From the NCBI GenBank assembly GCA_937922655.1, contig CALAJH010000031.1, forward strand, positions 1 to 49,908: a stretch of DNA of 49,908 bases, in the 5' to 3' direction. This document shows, piece after piece, positions 1-8,682 of the stretch. The DNA comes from an uncultured Bacteroidia bacterium. Its GTDB lineage: Bacteria > Bacteroidota > Bacteroidia > J057 > CALAJH01. The notes under the pieces were generated by a model. It ran no database searches, was not told where the DNA came from, and worked only from the letters and a program-made list of their open reading frames with translations. Made by a program: the position numbers and the translations under genes. Within the stretch, counting starts at the first letter, position 1, and every line of letters begins with the position of its first letter.

Positions 1-3000
1 CCTCCGTTTACCGTTTTATACAACCACTATTCCGAAGCCAATGTCATCACTTCGGCGACAACCCCGACCTGTTATCCGCCTTATACGTCGGATACATTGG
101 CAACGGGCACGTTTGTCGGTTGCCCCGGCAACTTAACTTGCGCTACGATGGATCCGCCCGATCAAAATACATGCGGCACACGGACGATATGGTATACTTT
201 CGAGGCCGAGCACAGCGGCTCCATATTCTTGCAGTTTGATAACAACGGATCGCCTACGTTCAACAACAATGACGTCTATTTATTTAAGCAAGTCGTGCCG
301 GGCGACTCGACGAGTAGTGGGTTGGTAAGGGTTACGTTAACGGGAACTCACGCCAGTCACCCCAATTTAGGCTATACGTATTGGGGGCGAGGATGCTTGG
401 AGCCGGGGAGATACTATATCATGTTCACGGGATGTACCAATCCTACCGCTACCGTTGTCCCTAGAATTTGGCTTGTGCCCAACTACGGCGATATGTGTGT
501 GTATCCCGGAGAAATTAACATTGACACTACGTCGGGAACTTTTACTGAAACTCTGAACGTAGATTGTCATGGCATTGGTGAATCTCCGGGTGAAGACGGT
601 TCGAACATGCAATGTTTGGGTACGCCCATTGGCATTAAGTCGCAGTGGGTGAAAATCAACGTTAATGTTCAAGATACCGTTGATATCGATATCGAATTGA
701 CGGAATACACGACCACCACGCCCGATCAGATACGTTATCGGGTGGCGATGGGGGATTGTAACGCTATGACCTTCGACAACTGTGTAACCGAAGGCGCGTT
801 TATTATTCTTAACCTTAAATGTCGATTGCCTGGAACATATTGGATACATTCTGTATTACCGCAATTCGCTTCGGGAACAATTCAATATAAAGTGACCATA
901 AGTCCTTCGGTGGATACGGCATGCAACCCTCTCAATCCCGAGCGTCCGCAGGCAAACTTTAACTTTGTCGCCGCATGTGTAGACGAACCGGTGATTTTCA
1001 CGAATTATTCCACTACGGGTTCCGATATGACTTATCATTGGGATTTTGGCAACAACTCAACATCTACCGACCCAAATCCTATTTACATGTACCCCTCGCC
1101 CGGAACATATCTGGTTAGGTTGTCGGCCTGTCGTGATTTAGGCGATACAACTTTATGCGACACCTTCTACCGAACGTTAAGCGTTTTTACTCGTCCTACC
1201 CCTTTATTCAACGTCCCTGATACCGTCATAGCGGGTGAACCAATAACACTTGTCAATCTTTCCACCAATACCATTGCCTCATCCAACTATCAATGGAATT
1301 TCTGTGCCGCTCCGGGCGTATGTGGTTCGAGTATGCTCAATAGTTTTGCTCAGAATCCCCCGCCCGTAACTTACAATACGCCGGGAACCAAGACAATATG
1401 CCTGACGGTATACAATGGAATTTGTATCGAAACGTATTGCGATACTTTCAAAGTATTTCCGGCGTTTATTTATGGTGGTGGCCCATACGACGGTTTTTCC
1501 ATAAGTGGAGTTTATCCCGACTGTTCGCCGGACATCTTTACCGGTGGCCCTTACGATGGGGTCGATTTGAAGAAACAAGTTTCGACGTGTACCGAGAACA
1601 TTTGGGTGGGTGGTCCGTATGACGGCTTTGCCGATGGCTTCGCGCCTGCGCTTTGCCTGCCTGATATTTTCACGGGCGGTCCGTATGACGGCACGGATAC
1701 GAAAAAGCAAGTTTCGACGTGTATCGAGAACATTTGGTTAGGAGGGCCATACGACGGTTTTGCTTCAAGCGGCGTTTTCCCCGATTGCTTCCCCGATATC
1801 TTTACCGGCGGTCCATACGACGGCACGGATACTGTGGTGGTTCGTAATCAATGCATAGTAACGACGATGTGGTCGGGGGGGCCTTACGACGGCCACGGCG
1901 ATGCTGCGGTTTATAATTGTCCCTTGCCCCCCAACATCTTTGTCGGCGGTCCATACGATGGTTTTGCGGAATCGGGAGTGTTCCCGAACTGTTTGCCCGA
2001 CTTTTTCACCGGCGGTCCCTACGACGGTACGGACTACGACAAGCAAATCACGGTTTGCACCGAGAACATATGGGTCGGCGGTCCGTACGACGGTTTTGCG
2101 GAGCTTGGAGTTTATCCGAACTGTTTGCCCGACTTTTTTACCGGCGGTCCCTATGACGGCACACAGGCAAGGACGCAATTGGGCACGTGTTATGAAAATA
2201 TCTGGGTTGGCGGTCCATACGATGGATTTTCCGAAGCGGTGCGCGATTACACCACCTTGGCATCCGGTAGCGCAGTTCCCGTTTGCCAAGGCGACGTTTG
2301 TCCGCTGACGGCCAATACGGTTGTCGAATGGTACGATGCTTCGACGGGAGGTACGCTTTTGCATACCGGTATCACCTATGTAACCCCGCCGCTTTACGAG
2401 ACGCGGGTCTATTGGTTCAAAGCCGTGTGCGCTCCCGGCAGCACTCGTTACCCCGTAGTGGCGCAAGTGTTGGGTAGCCTAAATCCTACATTTACCTACA
2501 TTCCCGGATGTTACCCCAACATTCCCGCTACTTTTGTTAATACGACGATAATTACCAACCGCAACACCCCGAGCTTGGGCGTGGAAATCACCAACCTTGG
2601 AACGACGGGATTGCCACCCGGGATTAGTCAGGTCTCCTTCCAATCCGGTAGGTCGGGAACACCGAACTTCGCCAACCTCATCGACGGCGTAAACAATGCG
2701 GCTTGGTACGGCAACGGCGCTACGGCCGGAACCCAATGGGTGCAATGGCGTTATTTACAGCCTAAGTCCGTTTATCGTATAACGTACACGAACAATAGTG
2801 TGAATCCCGGTCGTTCACCCAAATTGTTGCGTTTATATTATACGACGGGCGGACCGTGGGTGTTGGCAAAAGCGATCATTCCGCCTTATCCGTCGGGTGG
2901 TAATTTCGATAGCGGGTTAATCTTCGAAACGGACGGCATATTCGCCACGCGTTGGATGCTTTTGGTGGACGTGGAAGCTCAAGGGCCTGAATGGACGGAG

Positions 3001-3798
3001 TTCCAAGTTCATGCGGGTTATCCGACCATCGGCGCCGTCGGCGGACGTACCGCGTTTTGGGATTTCGACGACATGGGCGCCACATCGACGGCCAACAATC
3101 CTTCGCATCTGTTTTCCGAAATCACCACGCCCCACCATTTGGCTACCCGTGGTCAATACAACGTTACGCTCACCATGTCCGGGCCGAGTTTGTGTCCCAA
3201 AACCGGTCAGGAATGGGTGCCGAACATGCCCTGCGATGTTCCTTTATCGATACGATCCAATCGTTTGACTGCGGAACTTTTGCCCGACGGTGTGAGCGCT
3301 TTGTTGGATTGGCAAATCGACGGTGTGTTTGCCTTCGCGTCGTTTGAAAAACTCATGCCCGACCAATCTTGGGCCACCCTTAATGTGTTTGGTCATGAGT
3401 CCTTTACAAGGTTTAACTATACCGACAGTATACTTTATACCGATAGGCCCAACATATATCGTGTAAGGTATGTGGATTTCGACGGCTCCGTTGGTTACAG
3501 TAATTTGGCCGAAGTCCTTGCGGTGGTAGCCACTTACGACGAGTGCAAGGTATATCCGAACCCCGTCAAGTCGGGCGCCGTGTTGAACTTCGATCTTTAC
3601 GCCTCTATTCCGTCGCCCGTAGTTATTCGTATATTCGACATACACGGTCGGCCCATCGCCGAAAAATCAGGCATGGAAGCGACAATCGGTAAGAATACCT
3701 ACGAATGGGAGGTAACGGGATTGTCCAAAGGGATGTACATGGCGCATTTGGAAATGCGTCGCCGACGTTACGTCGTCAAGTTCGTGGTCAATGAATAG
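1..3798 (+). CDS. Giant T9SS-exported surface protein, 5'-truncated, with PKD domains and a GGPYDG repeat array
   Basis: The reading frame is open from base 1, so the start lies upstream and only the C-terminal ~1265 residues are visible. Order seen: Cys-rich N-terminal segments; a PKD domain (WDFGN at ~1040) and a second PKD-like stretch (~1200-1455); twelve GGPYDG motifs (1477-2226); an Ig-like segment (~2230-2470); a discoidin-like segment (~2560-3030, with the shape 'NLIDG...W...QWVQWRY'); another PKD-like motif (FWDFDD, ~3055); and a C-terminal T9SS type A sorting domain (YPNPVKSG, then GLSKGMYMAHLE) ending NE-stop. The family knowledge is that such tails direct export through the type IX system and attachment to, or release from, the outer surface. 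Function is inferred as adhesin or extracellular matrix component; no catalytic domain was recognised. It is closed by a strong hairpin at 3808-3850. Confidence 0.9.
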   Translation, partial: PPFTVLYNHYSEANVITSATTPTCYPPYTSDTLATGTFVGCPGNLTCATMDPPDQNTCGTRTIWYTFEAEHSGSIFLQFDNNGSPTFNNNDVYLFKQVVPGDSTSSGLVRVTLTGTHASHPNLGYTYWGRGCLEPGRYYIMFTGCTNPTATVVPRIWLVPNYGDMCVYPGEINIDTTSGTFTETLNVDCHGIGESPGEDGSNMQCLGTPIGIKSQWVKINVNVQDTVDIDIELTEYTTTTPDQIRYRVAMGDCNAMTFDNCVTEGAFIILNLKCRLPGTYWIHSVLPQFASGTIQYKVTISPSVDTACNPLNPERPQANFNFVAACVDEPVIFTNYSTTGSDMTYHWDFGNNSTSTDPNPIYMYPSPGTYLVRLSACRDLGDTTLCDTFYRTLSVFTRPTPLFNVPDTVIAGEPITLVNLSTNTIASSNYQWNFCAAPGVCGSSMLNSFAQNPPPVTYNTPGTKTICLTVYNGICIETYCDTFKVFPAFIYGGGPYDGFSISGVYPDCSPDIFTGGPYDGVDLKKQVSTCTENIWVGGPYDGFADGFAPALCLPDIFTGGPYDGTDTKKQVSTCIENIWLGGPYDGFASSGVFPDCFPDIFTGGPYDGTDTVVVRNQCIVTTMWSGGPYDGHGDAAVYNCPLPPNIFVGGPYDGFAESGVFPNCLPDFFTGGPYDGTDYDKQITVCTENIWVGGPYDGFAELGVYPNCLPDFFTGGPYDGTQARTQLGTCYENIWVGGPYDGFSEAVRDYTTLASGSAVPVCQGDVCPLTANTVVEWYDASTGGTLLHTGITYVTPPLYETRVYWFKAVCAPGSTRYPVVAQVLGSLNPTFTYIPGCYPNIPATFVNTTIITNRNTPSLGVEITNLGTTGLPPGISQVSFQSGRSGTPNFANLIDGVNNAAWYGNGATAGTQWVQWRYLQPKSVYRITYTNNSVNPGRSPKLLRLYYTTGGPWVLAKAIIPPYPSGGNFDSGLIFETDGIFATRWMLLVDVEAQGPEWTEFQVHAGYPTIGAVGGRTAFWDFDDMGATSTANNPSHLFSEITTPHHLATRGQYNVTLTMSGPSLCPKTGQEWVPNMPCDVPLSIRSNRLTAELLPDGVSALLDWQIDGVFAFASFEKLMPDQSWATLNVFGHESFTRFNYTDSILYTDRPNIYRVRYVDFDGSVGYSNLAEVLAVVATYDECKVYPNPVKSGAVLNFDLYASIPSPVVIRIFDIHGRPIAEKSGMEATIGKNTYEWEVTGLSKGMYMAHLEMRRRRYVVKFVVNE
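1477..2226 (+). repeat. Twelve GGPYDG motifs at a 66-bp period
   Basis: The GGPYDG codons start at 1477, 1543, 1609, 1675, 1741, 1807, 1876, 1945, 2011, 2077, 2143 and 2209. Spacing is 66 bp (22 codons) except for two 69-bp steps around the seventh copy. The sequences between motifs largely alternate between a form ending IFTGGPYDGTD and a form ending IWVGGPYDGFA, giving a 44-residue super-unit; each inter-motif stretch has a Cys. The synonymous codons differ between copies, so the array is old enough to have drifted while the protein motif was kept. It resembles in style the Gly-rich GGxGxG-type repeats of some T9SS proteins, but I do not recognise this exact motif. Confidence 0.95.
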
Positions 3799-3807
3799 CC
3801 TTCCTTC

Positions 3808-3850
3808 ACTTCAATGGGAACGCCTATTATATAGGCGTTCCCATTGAAGT
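3808..3850 (+). terminator. 20-bp perfect inverted repeat, transcription terminator
   Basis: Left arm 3808-3827 and right arm 3831-3850 are perfect reverse complements separated by the 3-nt loop TAT. It begins 10 bp after the stop codon of the giant surface protein. The right arm is followed by ATTTTG, a poor T-tract. It probably ends that transcript and isolates the WG-repeat gene at 3922. Confidence 0.85.
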
Positions 3851-3921
3851 ATTTTGTTGATTTAGTTTTCCCACGGCTTGTGGGATGCGGTTTTGGAATT
3901 TTATATCGAAATTTGCATTCG

Positions 3922-5148
3922 ATGAGCGCAGACTACGATTGGCGAGGCCCGTATATCAATGGCTACGCCGTGGTGCAGGTAGGCAGATCATACGGTATGG
4001 TGGATGAAGCCGACCGTTGGATCTTGCCGGCCGAATACCAAGAGGTAAAACCCATGAAAGACGGGCGGGCGCGTGTAAGAAAAGGCCTTAAATACGGTAT
4101 GGCGGACGCGGCGGGAAACATCGTCGTTCCGATTGTTTACGAAGGAATGGAAGACCTAAGCGAAGGAATCGCCGTTGCTCGTAAACAATGGAAGTACGGC
4201 TTTGTGGATGAAAACGGACGCGAAATTTGCGAGTTTATCTACGACCGTGCCATGTCTTTTAGCGAAGGGCGGGCCGCGGTAAAGTTGGGAAAATTTTGGG
4301 GATGCATCGACCGCAACGGCAATTTGGTCATTCCTACGATATACGACTCCGTAGATGCTTTTCGTAACGGAAGGGCTTTTGTTTCTAGAAAGGGAATACA
4401 GGAATACATCGACCTCGACGGTCGCCGAATAAGCGAATCTTTCAACGAACCCGGCTTTACTTCCCGATATTTTTATGGAAGAAAGTTGGTAAAACAAGGC
4501 AATTTATACGGCTTTATAGACGAAAATCTCCGGCCGGTCATTCCGCCAAAGTTTTCCAAGGCCCTTGACTTTTGCGACGGCGTTGCGGCTGTAAAATATG
4601 AAGGTAAATTCGGTTATATCGATGTAGAAGGAAATTTCGTTATCGAACCCCGTTTTTACAACGCACTCAACTTCTACGAGGGGTATGCCCCCGCCGCTAT
4701 TGAGGAATTGGGGTGGGGCTTGATTGACAAAAACGGAAACGTTGTTATTGAATTTCGGTACGATAATATGCTAAGGTATTCGGAGGAATGTGTGGGCGCC
4801 GAATATCTGGGTAAATGGGGATTTCTTCATGTCGACGGTACGGTTTTGATTGATTTCCAATACGATTTTGCCGAACCTTTTACCGGAGGAATAGCCAAGG
4901 TTAAGCAGGGTCGGGAATTGTTTTGTATCAACAAAAAAGGAGAGGCGGTGATTAGGTTTAACCTTAAACGCGACGACGATGAATCCGCTTTCCGTTGGGA
5001 TTTATCCGATTATTCCGCTCATCGTCTTTACGACGACGACGGCAACATCATCGACCACGATACCGAGTGGGACAAAGCCATTGCCGCCGCGGGCAAGCCT
5101 AAACGCTGGAAACCTAAAAGAAAAATAATTCACAAAGATTTTGATTGA
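3922..5148 (+). CDS. WG-repeat (KWG) protein
   Basis: A 408-residue protein made almost entirely of WG repeats: about nine units of ~45 residues with the pattern 'G.(Y/W)G(F/L/M).D..G...I...Y......F..G.A.V', for example KYGMADAAGNIVVP, KYGFVDENG, FWGCIDRNGN, WGLIDKNGN and KWGFLHVDGT. WG repeats form a repeat fold of unknown biochemical role. I start it at ATG 3922 (MSADYDW); in-frame extension would run upstream through a TTG into the terminator hairpin. No signal peptide or membrane segment is evident. The C-terminus is charged and Lys-rich. Two bases separate it from the next gene, so the two are probably co-transcribed. A second WG-repeat protein sits at 26589. Confidence 0.85.
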   Translation: MSADYDWRGPYINGYAVVQVGRSYGMVDEADRWILPAEYQEVKPMKDGRARVRKGLKYGMADAAGNIVVPIVYEGMEDLSEGIAVARKQWKYGFVDENGREICEFIYDRAMSFSEGRAAVKLGKFWGCIDRNGNLVIPTIYDSVDAFRNGRAFVSRKGIQEYIDLDGRRISESFNEPGFTSRYFYGRKLVKQGNLYGFIDENLRPVIPPKFSKALDFCDGVAAVKYEGKFGYIDVEGNFVIEPRFYNALNFYEGYAPAAIEELGWGLIDKNGNVVIEFRYDNMLRYSEECVGAEYLGKWGFLHVDGTVLIDFQYDFAEPFTGGIAKVKQGRELFCINKKGEAVIRFNLKRDDDESAFRWDLSDYSAHRLYDDDGNIIDHDTEWDKAIAAAGKPKRWKPKRKIIHKDFD

Positions 5149-5150
5149 CG

Positions 5151-5813
5151 ATGGAAGTTGTTGAGCGTCGATTGGCGCAAATTCAACAAACGGGGTACCG
5201 TTTGAGAATTGGCGACTATTTCAACAATGCTTTTGAAATATTCAAAGCGGAATCCGGGCTGTTTGTTCTCTTTACCTTTGTTAACTTGGCTGTGCAGGCA
5301 CTGCTTAATCTTGTCGTACCCGTTGTCGGACCGCTGGTCTCGGTGGTGATTACCCCTCCTCTTTCGGTGGGCTATTTTTTTGCGGTGTATAAAATCCGCA
5401 ATGGGCAGTCCGTAACTTTTAACGACTTTTTTCGTGGTTTCAATTTTCTTACCCCCTTGGTGGTTGCTTCGCTTATCGGAAGCGCTTTAACTTTGTTGGG
5501 ACTCGTCTTTTTGGTCGTTCCGGGCATTTATTTATCCGTCGCCTATTTTATGGCCAATTTTTTCATTGTTTTTTACAATATGTCGGGTTGGGAAGCTTTG
5601 AAAGCAAGTCGAAAATTTGTGCATCGTCAGTGGTTTGACGTATGGCTACTGCTTTTGTTGGTGCTTTTGATAGATATGCTGGGCTTGATTTGTTTGGGCG
5701 TAGGACTTTTGGTTTCCATTCCCGTTACGAACATCATGTTGTATCTTTTTTTTGAGGACGTTTTTGGTTTGGGCAACGAGGGCGACGAATTGGTGGATTC
5801 CTTGGGCGAGTGA
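5151..5813 (+). CDS. Polytopic membrane protein, function unknown
   Basis: A 220-residue protein beginning at ATG 5151, two bases after the preceding stop. After a soluble N-terminus of ~40 residues (IGDYFNNAFEIFK) there are several hydrophobic helices: LFVLFTFVNLAVQALL, VVPVVGPLVSVVITPPL, PLVVASLIGSALTLLGLVFLVV, IYLSVAYFMANFFIVFY and VWLLLLLVLLIDMLGLICLGVGLLV. The repeated 'GPL...ITPPLSVGYFF' and 'PGIYLSVAY' pattern resembles DUF975/GPDPase-membrane-domain type proteins, but I cannot assign a family securely. It ends by overlapping the next gene's GTG start by 4 bp, which argues for one transcription unit with the PLP enzyme. Confidence 0.75.
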   Translation: MEVVERRLAQIQQTGYRLRIGDYFNNAFEIFKAESGLFVLFTFVNLAVQALLNLVVPVVGPLVSVVITPPLSVGYFFAVYKIRNGQSVTFNDFFRGFNFLTPLVVASLIGSALTLLGLVFLVVPGIYLSVAYFMANFFIVFYNMSGWEALKASRKFVHRQWFDVWLLLLLVLLIDMLGLICLGVGLLVSIPVTNIMLYLFFEDVFGLGNEGDELVDSLGE

Positions 5814-6757
5814 ATCGACGAAGAGAAAAGTTGGTCCGTTGGGTGGGCGGGTATCCCTCTTCTCGTGTACATTCTTTGGACTTTACCCGTCGAATCAACG
5901 TCGATTTTTTCCTTAAACGCGACGACGAGTTGGGCTGGGCGGGTTCCAAAACACGAAAATATCTTTCGTTGATTCCTTTCTTGTCCGGTTTTGACGCGGC
6001 GGTGGTTGTAGGCAGTTTTTATTCCAACAACGTTCCCGCATTGTGTGCGCGATTGTTGGAGGTAGGAGTGGAACCGATTGCATTTTTGCACGGTTCGGGG
6101 CCGTGGGTCGGAAACGCCTTTCTTACCAAGCTTTTTTTACCCGAAAACCGAATCGTACGCGTCCCCAAGTCCGAAAACGTTTATGAGCTTGCATTAACGT
6201 ATGCCGAGGAACGGCGTGCAAAAGGCGAACGAGTTTTTGTCGTTCCCGAAGGCGCCAAGACGCCGGTCGCTGTTGCCGGTGCGGCTTCGCTTGCGCTCGA
6301 TTTGCCCGAATGCGAATTTTTGTTTTTGGATTCAGGTTCGGGAACTACCGCCGCCTCAACGATTCTTGCCCTCAAATATTTGCAGAGTTCCGTAAAAACG
6401 TTTGTCGTTTTAATTGCCGGCGATGCGCATGAGTTCGTTCAAACGATTCGAACGTTTTACGCGCACATGATTGAAAAGCTTGAGGAGGTTTTTACTTTGC
6501 CCGTTGCAGGAGAAGATTATTTTTTGTTGCCGGCGCCTTCCGCGTTTGGACGGGTTGCCCATGTGGATTTAAACGCGACGATTGTGCATGCAAGAAGCCG
6601 CGGATTGCTCGCCGATCCCGTTTACACTACTAAATTTTTATCCGTCGTTGCCCAAACGGTAAACGTCCATCGGCTGTATGGAAGAGTGGTGGCGGTTTTG
6701 TCGGGCGGTCATGGGACGATACACGGCTTTTCCGGACGTTTGTTGAAAATGAGTTGA
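5810..6757 (+). CDS. PLP-dependent enzyme, ACC deaminase / D-cysteine desulfhydrase family
   Basis: A 315-residue protein of the fold-type II PLP superfamily. Seen directly: 'FLKRDDELGWAGSKTRKYL' at about residues 39-57, matching the family's KRDD...G(N/S)K.RK block whose Lys forms the Schiff base with PLP, and 'DSGSGTTAAS' at ~residues 175-184 in the position of the Gly-rich phosphate-binding loop. Members cleave D-cysteine or deaminate 1-aminocyclopropane-1-carboxylate; many bacterial homologues act on other or unknown amino acids, so the substrate is left open. The start is GTG 5810, overlapping the preceding stop in a GTGA; no better ATG precedes the conserved block. Confidence 0.85.
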   Translation: MNRRREKLVRWVGGYPSSRVHSLDFTRRINVDFFLKRDDELGWAGSKTRKYLSLIPFLSGFDAAVVVGSFYSNNVPALCARLLEVGVEPIAFLHGSGPWVGNAFLTKLFLPENRIVRVPKSENVYELALTYAEERRAKGERVFVVPEGAKTPVAVAGAASLALDLPECEFLFLDSGSGTTAASTILALKYLQSSVKTFVVLIAGDAHEFVQTIRTFYAHMIEKLEEVFTLPVAGEDYFLLPAPSAFGRVAHVDLNATIVHARSRGLLADPVYTTKFLSVVAQTVNVHRLYGRVVAVLSGGHGTIHGFSGRLLKMS

Positions 6758-6782
6758 TGGCGACGCTTGCGCATCGCCATCA
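6755..6782. terminator. Bidirectional terminator hairpin between convergent genes
   Basis: TGATGGCGA (6755-6763) and TCGCCATCA (6774-6782) are perfect reverse complements. The left arm includes the stop codon of the PLP enzyme, and the right arm lies 5 bp from the stop of the convergent PAS-SpoIIE gene, so one hairpin can serve both strands. T-tracts are weak on either side. Confidence 0.65.
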
Positions 6783-6787
6783 TACGT

Positions 6788-8605
6788 TTAGCCTTTGTAT
6801 TTCAGACCGACGATAACGACGTCGTCGGTTTGTTTTCTTATTTCTCCCTTCCAATCGCCGAGATGTTGAAGCAGGGCGTTTTTTTGGGCGTTCATATCAA
6901 GGCCGGCGCTCGCCGAAAGAATATCCTTAAATCGTTTTCTGCCCATGGTTTTAGCGACTTTGTCTTCGCCGCCCAATTGGCTGAAGAAACCGTCGGAAAA
7001 CAAATAAAGACAGTCGCCCGGTTGTAGATTGATTTGTTTGGTGGTAAATTCTCCTTCGCCGTAAAGAGTTCCGCCGACGGGTCTTCTATCTCCCGCTATT
7101 TCGACGAGTTCTCCATTGTGTATGTGAATCGCTTGGCGCATGGCCGAGGCCAAGGATACGTTGCCTTTGCCCGGTTGAAGGCAGCAAACGGTTGCTTCCA
7201 AGGAATCTTGAATGTCGTCGGCTTGACCCGTTTGATTCAGGCCTCGACGCACTTCCTCGTCCAGTATTTCCAATATCGAACTCGGTTCGATAATTCCCCG
7301 GTCTTCGACGATTTTAGTTAATGCGCCAATGCCGACGATGGACATAAACGCGCCCGGGACGCCGTGGCCCGTACCGTCTCCCACGGCAACAATGGTTTTA
7401 TTTTTCCAATTGCCGACCCAATAAAAATCGCCGCCCACCCGGTCTTTGGGCATAAAAATAACAAAACATTCGTAACCTTCGGGCAAGCGTTGCGCAAACG
7501 TTTCGGGGGTGGGAAGCAGGGCGTATTGGATGCGTTCGGCGTAAACAATCGAGTCTTTGATTTCGTTTTGGGTTTCATCCATCGCCTCTTCGAGAAGTTC
7601 TTTGGCGGCGGCAAGTTCGGCGTTGAGCTTAATTTGGCTTTTTATACTTTCGGCAAGGTTTTCTTCGAGTTCGATTTGCTCGGTGACGTCCGTGCGAACG
7701 GATATATATTTCGCGGGTTTGCCGTCCGAGCCCAGTATCGGAGTAACCGTCGCACGAACCCAATAATACCCCCCGTCTTTTTTCTTGTTTTTGACTAGTC
7801 CCTGCCAAAATTTTCCCGCGCTTATCGTTTCCCACAACTCGACGAATATTTCGTCGGGTTGGTGTCCCGATTTTAGGATACGGTGGTTTTTACCCAACAA
7901 TTCATCGGCCGAATAACCCGAAATTTCACAAAATTTGTCGTTGACAAAGGTAATGTTACCCAAAAGGTCGGTTTCGGAAACAATGTTGGCGTTGTTTACC
8001 GCGTCCATGCGGCATTGCAGTTCGATTTGAAGGGCGCGAATATGACGGTTGGTTTCGTGAAGTTCGTCGTTGATGGTGCGAAGTTCTTCCTCGGTGGCTT
8101 TAAGTTCTTCGATGTGCAGTTGAAGCTCTTCTTTGAGCTCGCGTTCGTGCGTAATGTCAAAGCGAACCCCTACATATTTTATGGGTTTGCCGTCGACGCC
8201 GAGAACGGGGGTTATCGTAGCCGCCACCCAATAGTACGTGCCGTCTTTGGCGCGGTTGCAAATTTCCCCTTTCCAAAATTTGCCCGCCGATATTGTCTCC
8301 CACAATTCGACGAATATTTCGTCCGCTTGTTTACCCGACTTTAATATTCGGTGGTTGCGGCCGATAAGTTCCGCACGGCTGTATTTGGAAATGGCGCAAA
8401 AAGTATCGTTTGCAAAAATGATGTTGCCCGCAAGGTCGGTTTCCGAAACCAAGGCGGCGTTGTGAAGCGCCGCCAGCTGCCCGATGAGTTCGTATTCGGT
8501 GGATAGGTCTTGGGCTTCTTCGGTTTTGACTTTGGAAATCTCTTTGTTCGACGTGATTTTGTCTTCCGCGCCGAACCAGCTTTTGAATGTGTTTAACGAT
8601 AGCAT
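6788..8605 (-). CDS. PAS-PAS-SpoIIE (PP2C-type) serine phosphatase
   Basis: A 605-residue soluble regulator. Domain order: PAS/PAC 1 (~residues 40-165), a helical linker (~160-200), PAS/PAC 2 (~205-325), a coiled coil (~325-360), and a SpoIIE/RsbU-type PP2C phosphatase (~360-605). Both PAS units share the shape 'NxxxVSETDLxGNIxFxND...NHRILKSG...ITPVLG'. Phosphatase signatures are present: ERIQYALLP, KDRVGGDFYWV with the metal-binding Asp, GDGTGHGVPGAFMS, SDGFFSQLGG and the C-terminal QTDDVVIVGLKY. Such proteins usually dephosphorylate anti-sigma-factor antagonists or similar targets; no partner of that kind is in the window. The PAS units closely resemble those of the giant PAS protein at 29732-34960. 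No membrane segment is seen. Confidence 0.95.
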   Translation of the reverse strand: MLSLNTFKSWFGAEDKITSNKEISKVKTEEAQDLSTEYELIGQLAALHNAALVSETDLAGNIIFANDTFCAISKYSRAELIGRNHRILKSGKQADEIFVELWETISAGKFWKGEICNRAKDGTYYWVAATITPVLGVDGKPIKYVGVRFDITHERELKEELQLHIEELKATEEELRTINDELHETNRHIRALQIELQCRMDAVNNANIVSETDLLGNITFVNDKFCEISGYSADELLGKNHRILKSGHQPDEIFVELWETISAGKFWQGLVKNKKKDGGYYWVRATVTPILGSDGKPAKYISVRTDVTEQIELEENLAESIKSQIKLNAELAAAKELLEEAMDETQNEIKDSIVYAERIQYALLPTPETFAQRLPEGYECFVIFMPKDRVGGDFYWVGNWKNKTIVAVGDGTGHGVPGAFMSIVGIGALTKIVEDRGIIEPSSILEILDEEVRRGLNQTGQADDIQDSLEATVCCLQPGKGNVSLASAMRQAIHIHNGELVEIAGDRRPVGGTLYGEGEFTTKQINLQPGDCLYLFSDGFFSQLGGEDKVAKTMGRKRFKDILSASAGLDMNAQKNALLQHLGDWKGEIRKQTDDVVIVGLKYKG

Positions 8606-8651
8606 GGATTCGTTTTGGTTTCTGATTTGTTTGCCTGCTTAAAAGACAAAA

Positions 8652-8682
8652 CAAAATTACGTCATGTATTTTTTTTGACAAA
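8652..8682 (-). promoter_or_regulatory. Bacteroidota-type promoter of the PAS-SpoIIE gene
   Basis: On the minus strand TTTG (plus positions 8679-8682) is followed after 19 bp by TAATTTTG (8652-8659), an exact match to TAnnTTTG. The -7 element lies ~47 bp upstream of the ATG at 8605. This is the best promoter match in the window. Confidence 0.6.

Noticed and set aside
1279-1826. Minus-strand frames with repeated PSYGPP-type motifs
   Set aside because: They are the reverse reading of the GGPYDG-coding repeat and have no independent start or context.
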